Shown piece by piece: positions 19,714-27,506 of a stretch of DNA of 64,000 bases (position 1 is the stretch's first letter; each line of letters opens with the position of its first letter). The position numbers were made by a program, and so were the translations under genes. The notes under the pieces were generated by a model that was not told the origin of the DNA, searched no databases, and saw only the letters and a list, made by a program, of their open reading frames with translations. The stretch lies in assembly GCF_900109045.1 (NCBI RefSeq), contig NZ_FNYL01000009.1, positions 309,374 to 373,373 on the forward strand. Reading direction: 5' to 3'. The stretch is from Dyadobacter sp. SG02 (GTDB taxonomy: Bacteria > Bacteroidota > Bacteroidia > Cytophagales > Spirosomataceae).

Positions 19714-19838
19714 CGGCGCACTGGACAATGGGTAAAGGGGCAAATTTACCGGAAGCAAATTCCTGTGCAATAGGAAAGCGGCAAATTCCGGTGGTCGTAT
19801 GCCTTTGGAGCCCAATTACGGCATTTTTAACGAGTATG

Positions 19839-19852
19839 GTTAGTGCGTTAAG
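19839..19852. promoter_or_regulatory. Putative GntR operator, copy 3
   Basis: GTTAGTGCGTTAAG lies between the divergent gntR and tannase genes, 51 bp before the tannase ATG and 126 bp before the gntR ATG. It is identical over 14 bases to copy 1. Its place beside gntR is the main argument that GntR binds these sites, that it controls its own expression, and that the tannase gene belongs to its regulon. Confidence 0.7.
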
Positions 19853-19903
19853 AGACTTTTTACAACATGGCCCGCCCTATCAGGCCATTTTATTTTTTTG
19901 TCA

Positions 19904-21496
19904 ATGATAAAAATCGCTGCATTCTCCATGGCGGCTGCATTCAGCCTGCTGTCGGTACTAGCCATCGCCCAGTCCGCAACAAGTACCGACTGCCCTTGTG
20001 CGCAGCTCGCGAAGGCGCGCATCCCGCAGGCGACCATCACTGCCGCCGAATGCGTACCCGCAGGAACATTCACACCGCCCGGCAATACACAGCCGATCAC
20101 CGGTCTGCCTGCATTCTGCCGCGTCGCCGCCGTACTGAAACCTTCGCCTGATTCGCACATCCGCATTGAACTATGGCTGCCGGAAACGGGCTGGAACGAG
20201 CGTTTCCTCGGCACAGGGACAGGCGGCGGGGCCGGGTATATCAATTATGGCTCACTCGCAATGGGCCTGCGGAAAGGCTTCGCCACCGCCAACACCGACA
20301 TGGGCACATCGCCCGGCGCCAACGAACTGACCGGCCACCCCGAAAAATGGGCCGATTTCGGCCACCGCGCCACGCACGAAATGACCGTCGCCGGAAAGGC
20401 CATTACCGAAGCCTATTACCACAAAGCTCCCCGGACGGCTTATTTTTCGGGCTGCTCTACCGGCGGCCAGCAGGCGCTGATGGAATCGCAGCGGTATCCC
20501 CAAGATTACGACGGCATCCTCGCAGGCGCCCCGGCCAATAACCGCACGCATTTGCATACCGGCTTCGTATGGATACTCCGCGCCACCAACGACATGCCCG
20601 GCGGCACGCTACCTAAACAAAAGCTCGACCTCGTCACCCGCGCCGTGCTGAATGCCTGCGCGGGCAAAGACGGCGGCGCGCCCGGCGATCGGTTCCTCAC
20701 CAATCCCGCCGCCTGCCATTTCAACCCCGAAATACTGCCTGTGTGCCCCGACGGCACCGACGATAGCACCTGCCTCACCCAAACCCAGTTGACCGCATTG
20801 AAAAAGATCTGGGAAGGCCCCGTGAACCCGCGCACCGGCGACAGAATTTACACGCCCATCCCGTTGGGAAGCGAAAATGTAGCCGCAGGCATCGACATGC
20901 AGCAAAACCCCGCCCAAGCGCCCAATGCATTATTTTACCAATACAAATGGGCCTTCGGAAAAGATTTCGACTACAAAACATTCGATTTTGACCACGACCA
21001 GGACCAGCTCGACGCCCTGCTCGGCCCCGTCCTGAACGCCAACAGCACCGATCTTTCTTCATTTAAAAACAACGGTTCCAAACTGCTCATGTACACCGGC
21101 ACCGCCGACCCGCTCGTGCCCTACCAGGACGCATTGAGCTATTACGAGCGCGTGATCGGCATTCAGGGCGGCCTTCCGCAAACCCAGGATTTCTTCCGCT
21201 TCTACCTCATTCCGGGCATGGGCCATTGCAGCGGCGGCCCCGGCCTGAACGACGGCGGAGACATGCTCGGCGCATTGATCGAATGGAAAGAAAAAGGCAT
21301 TGCCCCGCAGCAGCTCACCGGTACAGCCTACGAAAGCGGTGATGCCCAAAAGGGCGTGCGGTTCCGGCGGCCGGTGTACCCTTACCCGCTGCTGCCTGCG
21401 TACAAGGGCGGGGACGAGAGGAGCGCTGAGAGTTATGAGGGAGTCGCGCAGCCGGTGCCCAAAGTAAAGGAGCCGGCTGCGCGGTATCTGAAATAG
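19904..21496 (+). CDS. Tannase/feruloyl esterase family protein
   Basis: With the ATG at 19904 (a TTG two codons upstream is less likely) the protein has 530 residues and a signal peptide (AAFSLLSVLAIAQ). It shows the full tannase-family catalytic pattern CS-D-HC: Ser185 in FSGCSTGGQQALM, Asp402 in TGTADPLVPY and His441 in GMGHCSGGPG. The two Cys next to Ser and His form the family's disulfide. GILAGAPANN and WAFGKDFDYKTFDFDHD are further family blocks. The enzyme cleaves ester bonds of phenolic acids such as gallate or ferulate in the periplasm or outside the cell. It shares an operator region with gntR, which suggests that ester-linked decorations belong to the substrate of this locus. Confidence 0.93.
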   Translation: MIKIAAFSMAAAFSLLSVLAIAQSATSTDCPCAQLAKARIPQATITAAECVPAGTFTPPGNTQPITGLPAFCRVAAVLKPSPDSHIRIELWLPETGWNERFLGTGTGGGAGYINYGSLAMGLRKGFATANTDMGTSPGANELTGHPEKWADFGHRATHEMTVAGKAITEAYYHKAPRTAYFSGCSTGGQQALMESQRYPQDYDGILAGAPANNRTHLHTGFVWILRATNDMPGGTLPKQKLDLVTRAVLNACAGKDGGAPGDRFLTNPAACHFNPEILPVCPDGTDDSTCLTQTQLTALKKIWEGPVNPRTGDRIYTPIPLGSENVAAGIDMQQNPAQAPNALFYQYKWAFGKDFDYKTFDFDHDQDQLDALLGPVLNANSTDLSSFKNNGSKLLMYTGTADPLVPYQDALSYYERVIGIQGGLPQTQDFFRFYLIPGMGHCSGGPGLNDGGDMLGALIEWKEKGIAPQQLTGTAYESGDAQKGVRFRRPVYPYPLLPAYKGGDERSAESYEGVAQPVPKVKEPAARYLK

Positions 21497-21736
21497 GCAT
21501 TTTGACGTCCCTGTGCATTTGCAAGCCTTTTGGGGATCGCCTGTTACGATGCAGGAAACCGGCTCTTATCCATGCAAGCAAATTCCCGCTGATGACCGTC
21601 CAACCATTACTTGCCGGAATAAGTCCCAGACAAAGTAACTTTTAGAAACAATTTCCTTAATCGAAATGCCGTGCTGCATTTTTTGATGTTTTCCGCGAAT
21701 TTAAAATCTATTCATTTATCCATTTAGGCTTCAAAT

Positions 21737-22135
21737 ATGTGGTTAAGCAAAAGCATAGCATCGGTTGTGACTCTTCTGGCCTTGCTTGGTTGCAACAAGG
21801 ACAAGCCGGAACCTGTATCGGAAATGCAGTGCATTCCTGCCGTTTACCTGACAAATTATTGCCCGACAAAAACAGAAACGCATCTGGTCAGGTTGCTAAA
21901 ACCAACCCCGTACGCCACCAGGCAGGAAAGCAGCAGCCAGGGCAACGAAATCTACGTGGCAGCTGTAATAAATCTTCCGCATTCGTTGGCAAAGCGGGAT
22001 ACGGTTTTCCAATTGCAATTTCATTACGATCCTCAGGCAGAGCGACAAAATAAGGCGCATGGTTATTGCAATACTAATATTGCACCGGCGAAAATGATCG
22101 TTTATGACGGCGTAAGCGAAGTTGAATGCCCTTGA
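21737..22135 (+). CDS. Small hypothetical lipoprotein
   Basis: This 132-residue protein has a lipoprotein signal (VVTLLALLGC, Cys19). The mature part contains several Cys (MQCIPA, NYCPTK, GYCNTN and the final VECP), so extracytoplasmic disulfides are likely. I recognise no family. The 240 bp upstream, after the tannase gene, show no gene or clear signal. Its end overlaps an alternative upstream start of the AraC gene. Confidence 0.6.
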   Translation: MWLSKSIASVVTLLALLGCNKDKPEPVSEMQCIPAVYLTNYCPTKTETHLVRLLKPTPYATRQESSSQGNEIYVAAVINLPHSLAKRDTVFQLQFHYDPQAERQNKAHGYCNTNIAPAKMIVYDGVSEVECP

Positions 22136-22151
22136 AAAATACTTTTGCCCA

Positions 22152-22934
22152 ATGCACATTAGATCATACGATATCCTACCGCAATTACAACCTTACGTAA
22201 AGTCAATATGCTTTATGGAATGCGAGGGAGGCGCGGACTGGAACCAGGTCCGGGTGTTACCGGATACCTGCGTGGAATTATTCCTGAATTATACCAGCAC
22301 CCCGGTCGCCGTGATCGGTCAGGAAGTTTATAAGGGCAGCATTGCCTGTTTTCGGCTGAGCCGCCCTGTGGACGTTCAGATGCGTAAAGGCTCCGGCTGT
22401 ATGGCCATCTGTTTCCATCCCGGAATGGCATATCCATTCTTTCGTATACCAATGCATTTATTCAAGGATGCGACCGTAAATTTCTTCGACTTATGGAATG
22501 GCACCACGTCCGAATTAGAGGATAAATTGGCGAGCATCCCCGGCGACGAAGTACGCAGTGCCGTAGTGCAAGACTTTTTGCTCAGCCAATTAAAGACGGA
22601 TAAACAGGATTTGCAGGTGGCTTACTGCCTGAACAAGGCACAGGTTACCCGGGGCTCAATAACTGTTGGCAAACTGGCCGAAGAAACCGGCCTTAGCCAA
22701 CGCCAGTTATCGAGAAGATTTCACCAAAGTATTGGCCTGTCTCCCAAAGAATACCTGGGTGCATGCAGGTTCAATGCTTCACTCCGATATTTTTCGCAGT
22801 ATCCGGGTATTTCACTGACAGAAATCGCGCACCTGAGCGGGTATTACGACCAGGCACATTTTATACGCGACTTTAAGGTTTACACCGGCCATTCTCCCGG
22901 AGAAGTGCTGGCCGCAAACCATATTTTATGCTGA
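22152..22934 (+). CDS. AraC-family transcriptional regulator
   Basis: The start is placed at ATG 22152 (MHIRSYDILPQLQPYVKSIC), giving 260 residues. An ATG at 22122 overlaps the preceding gene and adds ten residues. The N-terminal domain (YVKSICFMECEGG; RVLPDTCVELFLNY; ACFRLSRPVDVQMRKGSGC) is of the type found in many Bacteroidota AraC regulators. The C-terminal AraC domain has helix-turn-helix 1 in GKLAEETGLSQRQLSRRFHQ and helix-turn-helix 2 in EIAHLSGYYDQAHFIRDFK. It probably controls the following two overlapping genes, which start 63 bp downstream. The effector is unknown. Confidence 0.9.
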   Translation: MHIRSYDILPQLQPYVKSICFMECEGGADWNQVRVLPDTCVELFLNYTSTPVAVIGQEVYKGSIACFRLSRPVDVQMRKGSGCMAICFHPGMAYPFFRIPMHLFKDATVNFFDLWNGTTSELEDKLASIPGDEVRSAVVQDFLLSQLKTDKQDLQVAYCLNKAQVTRGSITVGKLAEETGLSQRQLSRRFHQSIGLSPKEYLGACRFNASLRYFSQYPGISLTEIAHLSGYYDQAHFIRDFKVYTGHSPGEVLAANHILC

Positions 22935-22971
22935 TGTCCGTTTCGTACAATTCCGATAATTCCGCGGTAAG

Positions 22972-22979
22972 TAGTTTTG
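22972..22979 (+). promoter_or_regulatory. -7 promoter element before the RibD/DHFR-like gene
   Basis: TAGTTTTG matches TAnnTTTG exactly and lies 18 bp before the ATG at 22998. No good TTTG -33 element is found at the usual distance (the nearest is TTTC further upstream), so the promoter may need activation, possibly by the AraC protein encoded just upstream. Confidence 0.4.
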
Positions 22980-22997
22980 TAAAAAAACAACCACGAT

Positions 22998-23558
22998 ATG
23001 CGAAAATTGATTTTAGGGCTGGCGATCACATTGGATGGATACATTGAGGGCCCAAATGGCGAATTTGACTGGTGCTTTACAGACCAGGACTACGGCCTGA
23101 ACGAATTCTTTACACAAATAGATGCCACCTTTATCGGTCGGAAAAGCTATGAGGTCGCGCAGCAATTTGCCGACAGTAACAACGAAGAGACAATCCCGGG
23201 CTTGCCTCCACTGACCGAATACGTTTTTTCCACCACTTTAAAATCCGTGAAAAACGGGGCCGTCCTCATTGCCGAGAATGCTATGGATGAAGCGCGCAAA
23301 ATCAAGGAGCAACCTGGAAAAGACATTTGGCTGTACGGTGGCGCTTCTCTCACCGAGGCTATGCTGAATGCGGGCCTTGTCGACGAGCTTTGGCTATCGG
23401 TGCATCCCATATTGCTGGGCAGCGGCAAGCCATTGTTTCATCAGTCGGACAGCCGAACCCATCTTACACTTGTAGATAGCAAGGTTTATCCAACAGGCCT
23501 GTTGTCGCTCCGTTACAGTGTGAACGTGACAGAACCAGGAACAGCCTATGCAAACTAA
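22998..23558 (+). CDS. Dihydrofolate-reductase-fold (RibD C-terminal domain) protein
   Basis: This 186-residue cytoplasmic protein begins MRKLILGLAITLDGYIEGPN, the standard start of RibD-C-like stand-alone reductases. FIGRKSYEVAQQF, YVFSTTLKSVKNG, DIWLYGGASLTEAMLNAGLV and VHPILLGSGKPLF follow and form the NADPH-binding fold. It is not a true folate enzyme or riboflavin RibD, as the deaminase half is absent. The physiological substrate of such proteins is generally unknown. Its stop overlaps the start of the next gene by 11 bp, so the two are translationally coupled. Confidence 0.88.
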   Translation: MRKLILGLAITLDGYIEGPNGEFDWCFTDQDYGLNEFFTQIDATFIGRKSYEVAQQFADSNNEETIPGLPPLTEYVFSTTLKSVKNGAVLIAENAMDEARKIKEQPGKDIWLYGGASLTEAMLNAGLVDELWLSVHPILLGSGKPLFHQSDSRTHLTLVDSKVYPTGLLSLRYSVNVTEPGTAYAN

Positions 23559-24120
23559 TCTCCTTTGGACCGGCCGGGAATACTATTCTCTCGAAAATTG
23601 TCGTGTTCACAGCAATGAAAACGGCAATCGTATAGCATCAACCATAATCGGCCTATATACCGGCGATCTGTACCAGGTCGATTATCAAATCGACACGAAT
23701 GCACGTTGGGAAACAGTTTCGGTGGCGATCAATTTTTTCAAAAACAACATTTTCAGGCAATTTCACCTCGAAAAAAATACGTCTGGAAACTGGCTTCTCG
23801 ATGGCCAAATAAATGAAGAATTCAGCGGTTGCACCGATGTTGACCTGCCTTTGACCCCTTTTACCAATACATTACCGATCAGAAGGTTGAATATGGTTAT
23901 AGGAAATCAATACCCCATTAAGGTCATCTACCTGGATTTGCTGGAAGACCGGCTCAGCGCCGTTTCCCAACTGTACACAAGACTGTCGGAAACGGTGTTC
24001 CACTATGAAAACGTACCGAATGATTTCGAGGCAGACATCATCGTTGATGAAGACGGATTGGTCGCCGATTACCCCGAACTATTCGTGAGGACTGCCCGGC
24101 GGGATTTTTCCATGAATTGA
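23548..24120 (+). CDS. Glycolipid-binding-domain (DUF1089-type) protein
   Basis: This 190-residue protein has no signal peptide. Its pattern fits the putative glycolipid-binding family: LLWTGREYYSLENCRV at the start, ASTIIGLYTGDLYQVDYQI, WLLDGQINEEFSGCTDVDLP and LTPFTNTLPIRRL in the middle, and YPELFVRTARR near the C-terminus. The fold is a two-fold beta structure like that of LolA-type lipid-binding proteins. No enzyme activity is known. It overlaps the reductase gene by 11 bp and presumably shares its transcript and its control by the AraC regulator. Confidence 0.8.
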   Translation: MQTNLLWTGREYYSLENCRVHSNENGNRIASTIIGLYTGDLYQVDYQIDTNARWETVSVAINFFKNNIFRQFHLEKNTSGNWLLDGQINEEFSGCTDVDLPLTPFTNTLPIRRLNMVIGNQYPIKVIYLDLLEDRLSAVSQLYTRLSETVFHYENVPNDFEADIIVDEDGLVADYPELFVRTARRDFSMN

Positions 24121-24211
24121 ACGACTAAACGCTACACCCAAAGCCCGGAACCGGATACCCGACGTGAAACGCAAGCCACAAATCCCCCTCACAATCGCCC
24201 TGCCGCACCAG

Positions 24212-24511
24212 CTAAGCCACTTTCAATATTTCCTTCTCAACCCTTGACAAAAATTTGGATCGGGATTTGAGCGTATCCATATCCTTATGGGATGATAAAT
24301 AGAAGACACCTTCCTTGCTGGGATCGTCGAGCAAGTAGAATTTGTACCCGTATTTCACCTCTCCCGGTAACAACTCCCCTCCTTTCACCGTCGGGAGAAA
24401 CTGGTAAAGTATTGCCCCGTATTCTTTGAAAAAATCCGGGGTGTAGGGCGTAGTCAGACGGTCCAGGTCGATCGGTTTAGGTGCGTAATGCTGCACAAAT
24501 CTGGTTTTCAT
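24212..24511 (-). CDS. Hypothetical protein, 99 residues
   Basis: The ORF begins MKTRFVQHYAPKPIDLDRL and ends RVEKEILKVA. It has no signal peptide or membrane segment, is rich in Lys, Asp and aromatic residues, and looks like a soluble cytoplasmic protein. I do not recognise a family. Composition and reading-frame integrity argue for a real gene. It faces the ABC-F gene divergently, with 185 bp between them. Confidence 0.55.
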   Translation of the reverse strand: MKTRFVQHYAPKPIDLDRLTTPYTPDFFKEYGAILYQFLPTVKGGELLPGEVKYGYKFYLLDDPSKEGVFYLSSHKDMDTLKSRSKFLSRVEKEILKVA

Positions 24512-24668
24512 AATTGTCGATGAAGTTATAGTGATTGATGGAATGCTCTTTCTTCACTCAAATTTAAAAAACAGTTTTGGCAAATGCACTATTAATGATA
24601 TTTTTATTATCAAAATTCTGATACCAATTAAATCAATAGTAATTTCATTTCTTTCAATCCTATAATCG

Positions 24669-24676
24669 TAGCTTTG
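24669..24676 (+). promoter_or_regulatory. -7 promoter element of the ABC-F gene
   Basis: TAGCTTTG is an exact TAnnTTTG match, 20 bp before the ATG at 24697. The -33 region (about 24640-24650) is AT-rich with only TTTC. The leader would be about 14 bases, which leaves little room for leader-based antibiotic attenuation of the sort known for some resistance ABC-F genes. Confidence 0.45.
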
Positions 24677-24696
24677 CGCCTTCAAACAGTGCGAAG

Positions 24697-26334
24697 ATGA
24701 TTACAATTGAAAATTTGGCCGTTGAATTTAGCGGCTCTACCCTTTTTAGCGAAGTTTCCTTCGTTATCAACCCTACCGATAAAGTTGCCCTGATGGGTAA
24801 AAACGGAGCCGGGAAGTCCACCATGATGAAAATTATTGCTGGTGAACAAAAACCCACGCGTGGCCACATACGTGCGCCCAAAGATGCCGTTATCGCCTAC
24901 CTGCCGCAACATTTGCTGACCGAAGATAACTGTACCGTTTTCGAAGAAGCCGCAAAAGCATTCAAACAGGTTTATGAAATGCGTGCCGAGATGGAGAAAC
25001 TGAATCTTGCGCTCGAAACCCGCACGGATTATGACAGTGACGAATATATGGCCATCATCGAGCAGGTGACCGAACTGGGCGATAAATATTATCAGCTGGA
25101 AGAAGTTAATTACGACGCGGAGGTGGAGAAAGCCCTGAAAGGACTGGGATTCAGGCCGGAAGACTTTCACAGACAAACCAAGGAGTTCAGCGGAGGGTGG
25201 CGCATGCGTATCGAGCTGGCCAAAATATTACTGCAAAAGCCGGACCTTATTTTGCTCGATGAGCCTACAAACCACATCGACATCGAATCCGTGATCTGGC
25301 TGGAAGATTTCCTGGTGAACAAAGCCAATGCGGTAATGGTGATTTCTCACGACCGGGCCTTCATCGACAACATCACCAACCGCACGATTGAAGTGACCAT
25401 GGGCCGCATTTTCGACTACAAGGCCAACTACTCACATTATCTGGTATTGCGTGAGGAGCGCCGGGCACATCAGATCAAGGCGTACCAGGAACAGCAGAAA
25501 ATGATTGCGGACAATATGCAATTCATCGAGCGCTTTCGCGGGACTTACTCCAAAACCAACCAGGTTGCCTCCCGCGAACGGATGTTGGAGAAACTGGAAA
25601 TTATTGAAATTGACGAAATCGATAACTCAGCCCTGAAACTTCGTTTTCCACCTTCGCCACGGTCCGGGGATTATCCGGTTACCGTGAAAGACGTGTCAAA
25701 GTCGTACGGCGACCAGGTTGTGTTCAAGAATGCCAGCATGTCTATTTCAAGAGGTGAAAAGGTATCGTTTGTGGGCCGGAACGGCGAAGGAAAATCGACG
25801 ATGATCAAGGCTATCATGGGCGAGCTTCCCGTGGACGGCACCTGCCAGCTCGGGCACAACGTCAAGGTCGGGTATTTTGCGCAAAACCAGGCATCTTTGC
25901 TGAATCCCAATCTGACTATTTTTCAGACGGTGGACGAGGTCGCGGAAGGAGATGTAAGAACCCAGATCAAGAATATTCTGGGCGCTTTTATGTTCCAGGG
26001 GGACGATATCGACAAAAAGGTAAGCGTATTGTCGGGTGGTGAAAAAACGCGGCTTGCCATGGTGAAGTTGCTCCTGGAACCTGTGAACCTGCTGATTCTG
26101 GATGAGCCTACCAACCACCTGGATTTAAAGTCGAAGGACGTTTTGAAAGAAGCATTGCGAAACTTCGATGGTACATTGGTGCTCGTCTCTCACGATCGCG
26201 ATTTTTTACAGGGTTTATCCCAAAAAGTGTTTGAATTTAAAGACAAACGCGTCATCGAGCATTTTGAAACGATTGATGCTTTCCTGGAACGTAACCGTAT
26301 AAAAAGCATAGCGGATCTGCAACTTGCCAAGTAG
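24697..26334 (+). CDS. ABC-F family ribosome-associated ATPase
   Basis: This 545-residue cytoplasmic protein has two ATP-binding cassettes and no membrane domain. Cassette 1 has Walker A GKNGAGKST (34-42), signature FSGGWRMRIELAK and Walker B LILLDEPTNHID. Cassette 2 has Walker A GRNGEGKST, signature LSGGEKTRLAMVK and Walker B LLILDEPTNHLD. The linker between them is charged and helical (about 245-305). The short C-terminus lacks the coiled-coil tail of Uup, so YbiT/EttA-like types are closest. Such proteins bind the ribosomal E site and rescue or tune translation. It appears as a housekeeping member rather than a resistance determinant, although that cannot be excluded. Confidence 0.94.
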   Translation: MITIENLAVEFSGSTLFSEVSFVINPTDKVALMGKNGAGKSTMMKIIAGEQKPTRGHIRAPKDAVIAYLPQHLLTEDNCTVFEEAAKAFKQVYEMRAEMEKLNLALETRTDYDSDEYMAIIEQVTELGDKYYQLEEVNYDAEVEKALKGLGFRPEDFHRQTKEFSGGWRMRIELAKILLQKPDLILLDEPTNHIDIESVIWLEDFLVNKANAVMVISHDRAFIDNITNRTIEVTMGRIFDYKANYSHYLVLREERRAHQIKAYQEQQKMIADNMQFIERFRGTYSKTNQVASRERMLEKLEIIEIDEIDNSALKLRFPPSPRSGDYPVTVKDVSKSYGDQVVFKNASMSISRGEKVSFVGRNGEGKSTMIKAIMGELPVDGTCQLGHNVKVGYFAQNQASLLNPNLTIFQTVDEVAEGDVRTQIKNILGAFMFQGDDIDKKVSVLSGGEKTRLAMVKLLLEPVNLLILDEPTNHLDLKSKDVLKEALRNFDGTLVLVSHDRDFLQGLSQKVFEFKDKRVIEHFETIDAFLERNRIKSIADLQLAK

Positions 26335-26408
26335 TCGGCGGTTCGCTCTGGCTCGCCTGGAAGAAGTTCTTGCCGATTGAATATTCCGCAGCACCCATAA
26401 AGGTACCA

Positions 26409-27281
26409 GTGAAAAACATCAAAACCTTCTCCCTTTCGCGCCATAGCCGCCTGTTTTCCGTGCCCGACAATGGCAGGGAATACTTGTTTGTGCGTTCCGG
26501 CAATTCGCCTTACCAGGAAGAGCCGTACCGTGCCGAAAGCTATGCGCTCGCTTACATCAGGGAAGGTGAGGTGAAGGTCAACGTCGGCCTTTCGTCGTGG
26601 GATGTCGTAGCGCCCTCCATCATCACGCTCGCACCGTCGGATATCCGTTTTTTTACCAAAAACAGTGATTTGCTGAAAATGGATGTGATTTTTTTCAAAG
26701 ACACATTCCTGATGGAGCGTTACGCCGACCCGTTTTTCCTGTCCAAATATGATTTCTTCGGCAATAGCGATCATCATGTGCTGCCGCTTGCAGGCGCGGG
26801 TTTTACCAAAATCAATATGATTTACGAGCTGATCCACCTTACGCAGGAGGCGGGTAGCTACCACAAAGCCGAGCTCGTGCGGAACTATATTTTTGCCATC
26901 ATCTACGAGATCGACGCCGGCTACCGGCAGGAACGGGCGCTGGCGTCGACGCCGCTTCGTGACCATCCATTGTTCGTGAAATTCAGGCAATTGCTCACAG
27001 AAAACTACATGCAGGAGCGCAAGCTCGATTTCTATGCCGAACGCCTGCACCTGACGCCTAAATCGCTGTCGGCGGCCGTCAAGAATCAAACCGGCAAATC
27101 GGCGGGTAAATGGATCGACGATGCGGTAATCCTGGAAGCAAAGGTTTTGCTTCAAAACGAAACCCTCACGGTGTCGCAGGTCTCCGGGATGCTCAATTTT
27201 TCGGACCAGTCGGTATTCGGGAAATTTTTCCGGGCCAATACCGGGCTATCACCGGTCGGGTACCGAAAGAAATTCCAGTAA
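26409..27281 (+). CDS. AraC-family transcriptional regulator
   Basis: No ATG is well placed. A GTG at 26409 (VKNIKTFSLSRHSRLF) gives 291 residues, and a TTG at 26370 would add 13. The N-terminal cupin-like sensor (YALAYIREGEVKVNVGL; PSIITLAPSDIRFFTKNSDL) precedes a C-terminal AraC domain (LDFYAERLHLTPKSLSAAVK; VSQVSGMLNFSDQSVFGKFF). It starts 75 bp after the ABC-F gene and lies 225 bp before the efflux-type MFS gene, which it may activate together with the acetolactate synthase gene. The ligand is unknown. Confidence 0.88.
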   Translation: MKNIKTFSLSRHSRLFSVPDNGREYLFVRSGNSPYQEEPYRAESYALAYIREGEVKVNVGLSSWDVVAPSIITLAPSDIRFFTKNSDLLKMDVIFFKDTFLMERYADPFFLSKYDFFGNSDHHVLPLAGAGFTKINMIYELIHLTQEAGSYHKAELVRNYIFAIIYEIDAGYRQERALASTPLRDHPLFVKFRQLLTENYMQERKLDFYAERLHLTPKSLSAAVKNQTGKSAGKWIDDAVILEAKVLLQNETLTVSQVSGMLNFSDQSVFGKFFRANTGLSPVGYRKKFQ

Positions 27282-27506
27282 CAGATCTCCCCACGACCGC
27301 ATACCGCACAGGCCATTTCGACGAATATTGAGGTGTTTCTGTCTACAATTTCGCCCTGATTCCAGGGAATTTTGCCATAACAAAACAGTAAAAAGTTTGA
27401 ATCATGGCAAAGTCAGGAGTCTTCGGAGCGTGCAGCATGGCCATCGGGCCACGGAAGCCGACGCCCGGGATGGACGTACCTGTGGCCGCTAAAACAGATC
27501 GTGGTC

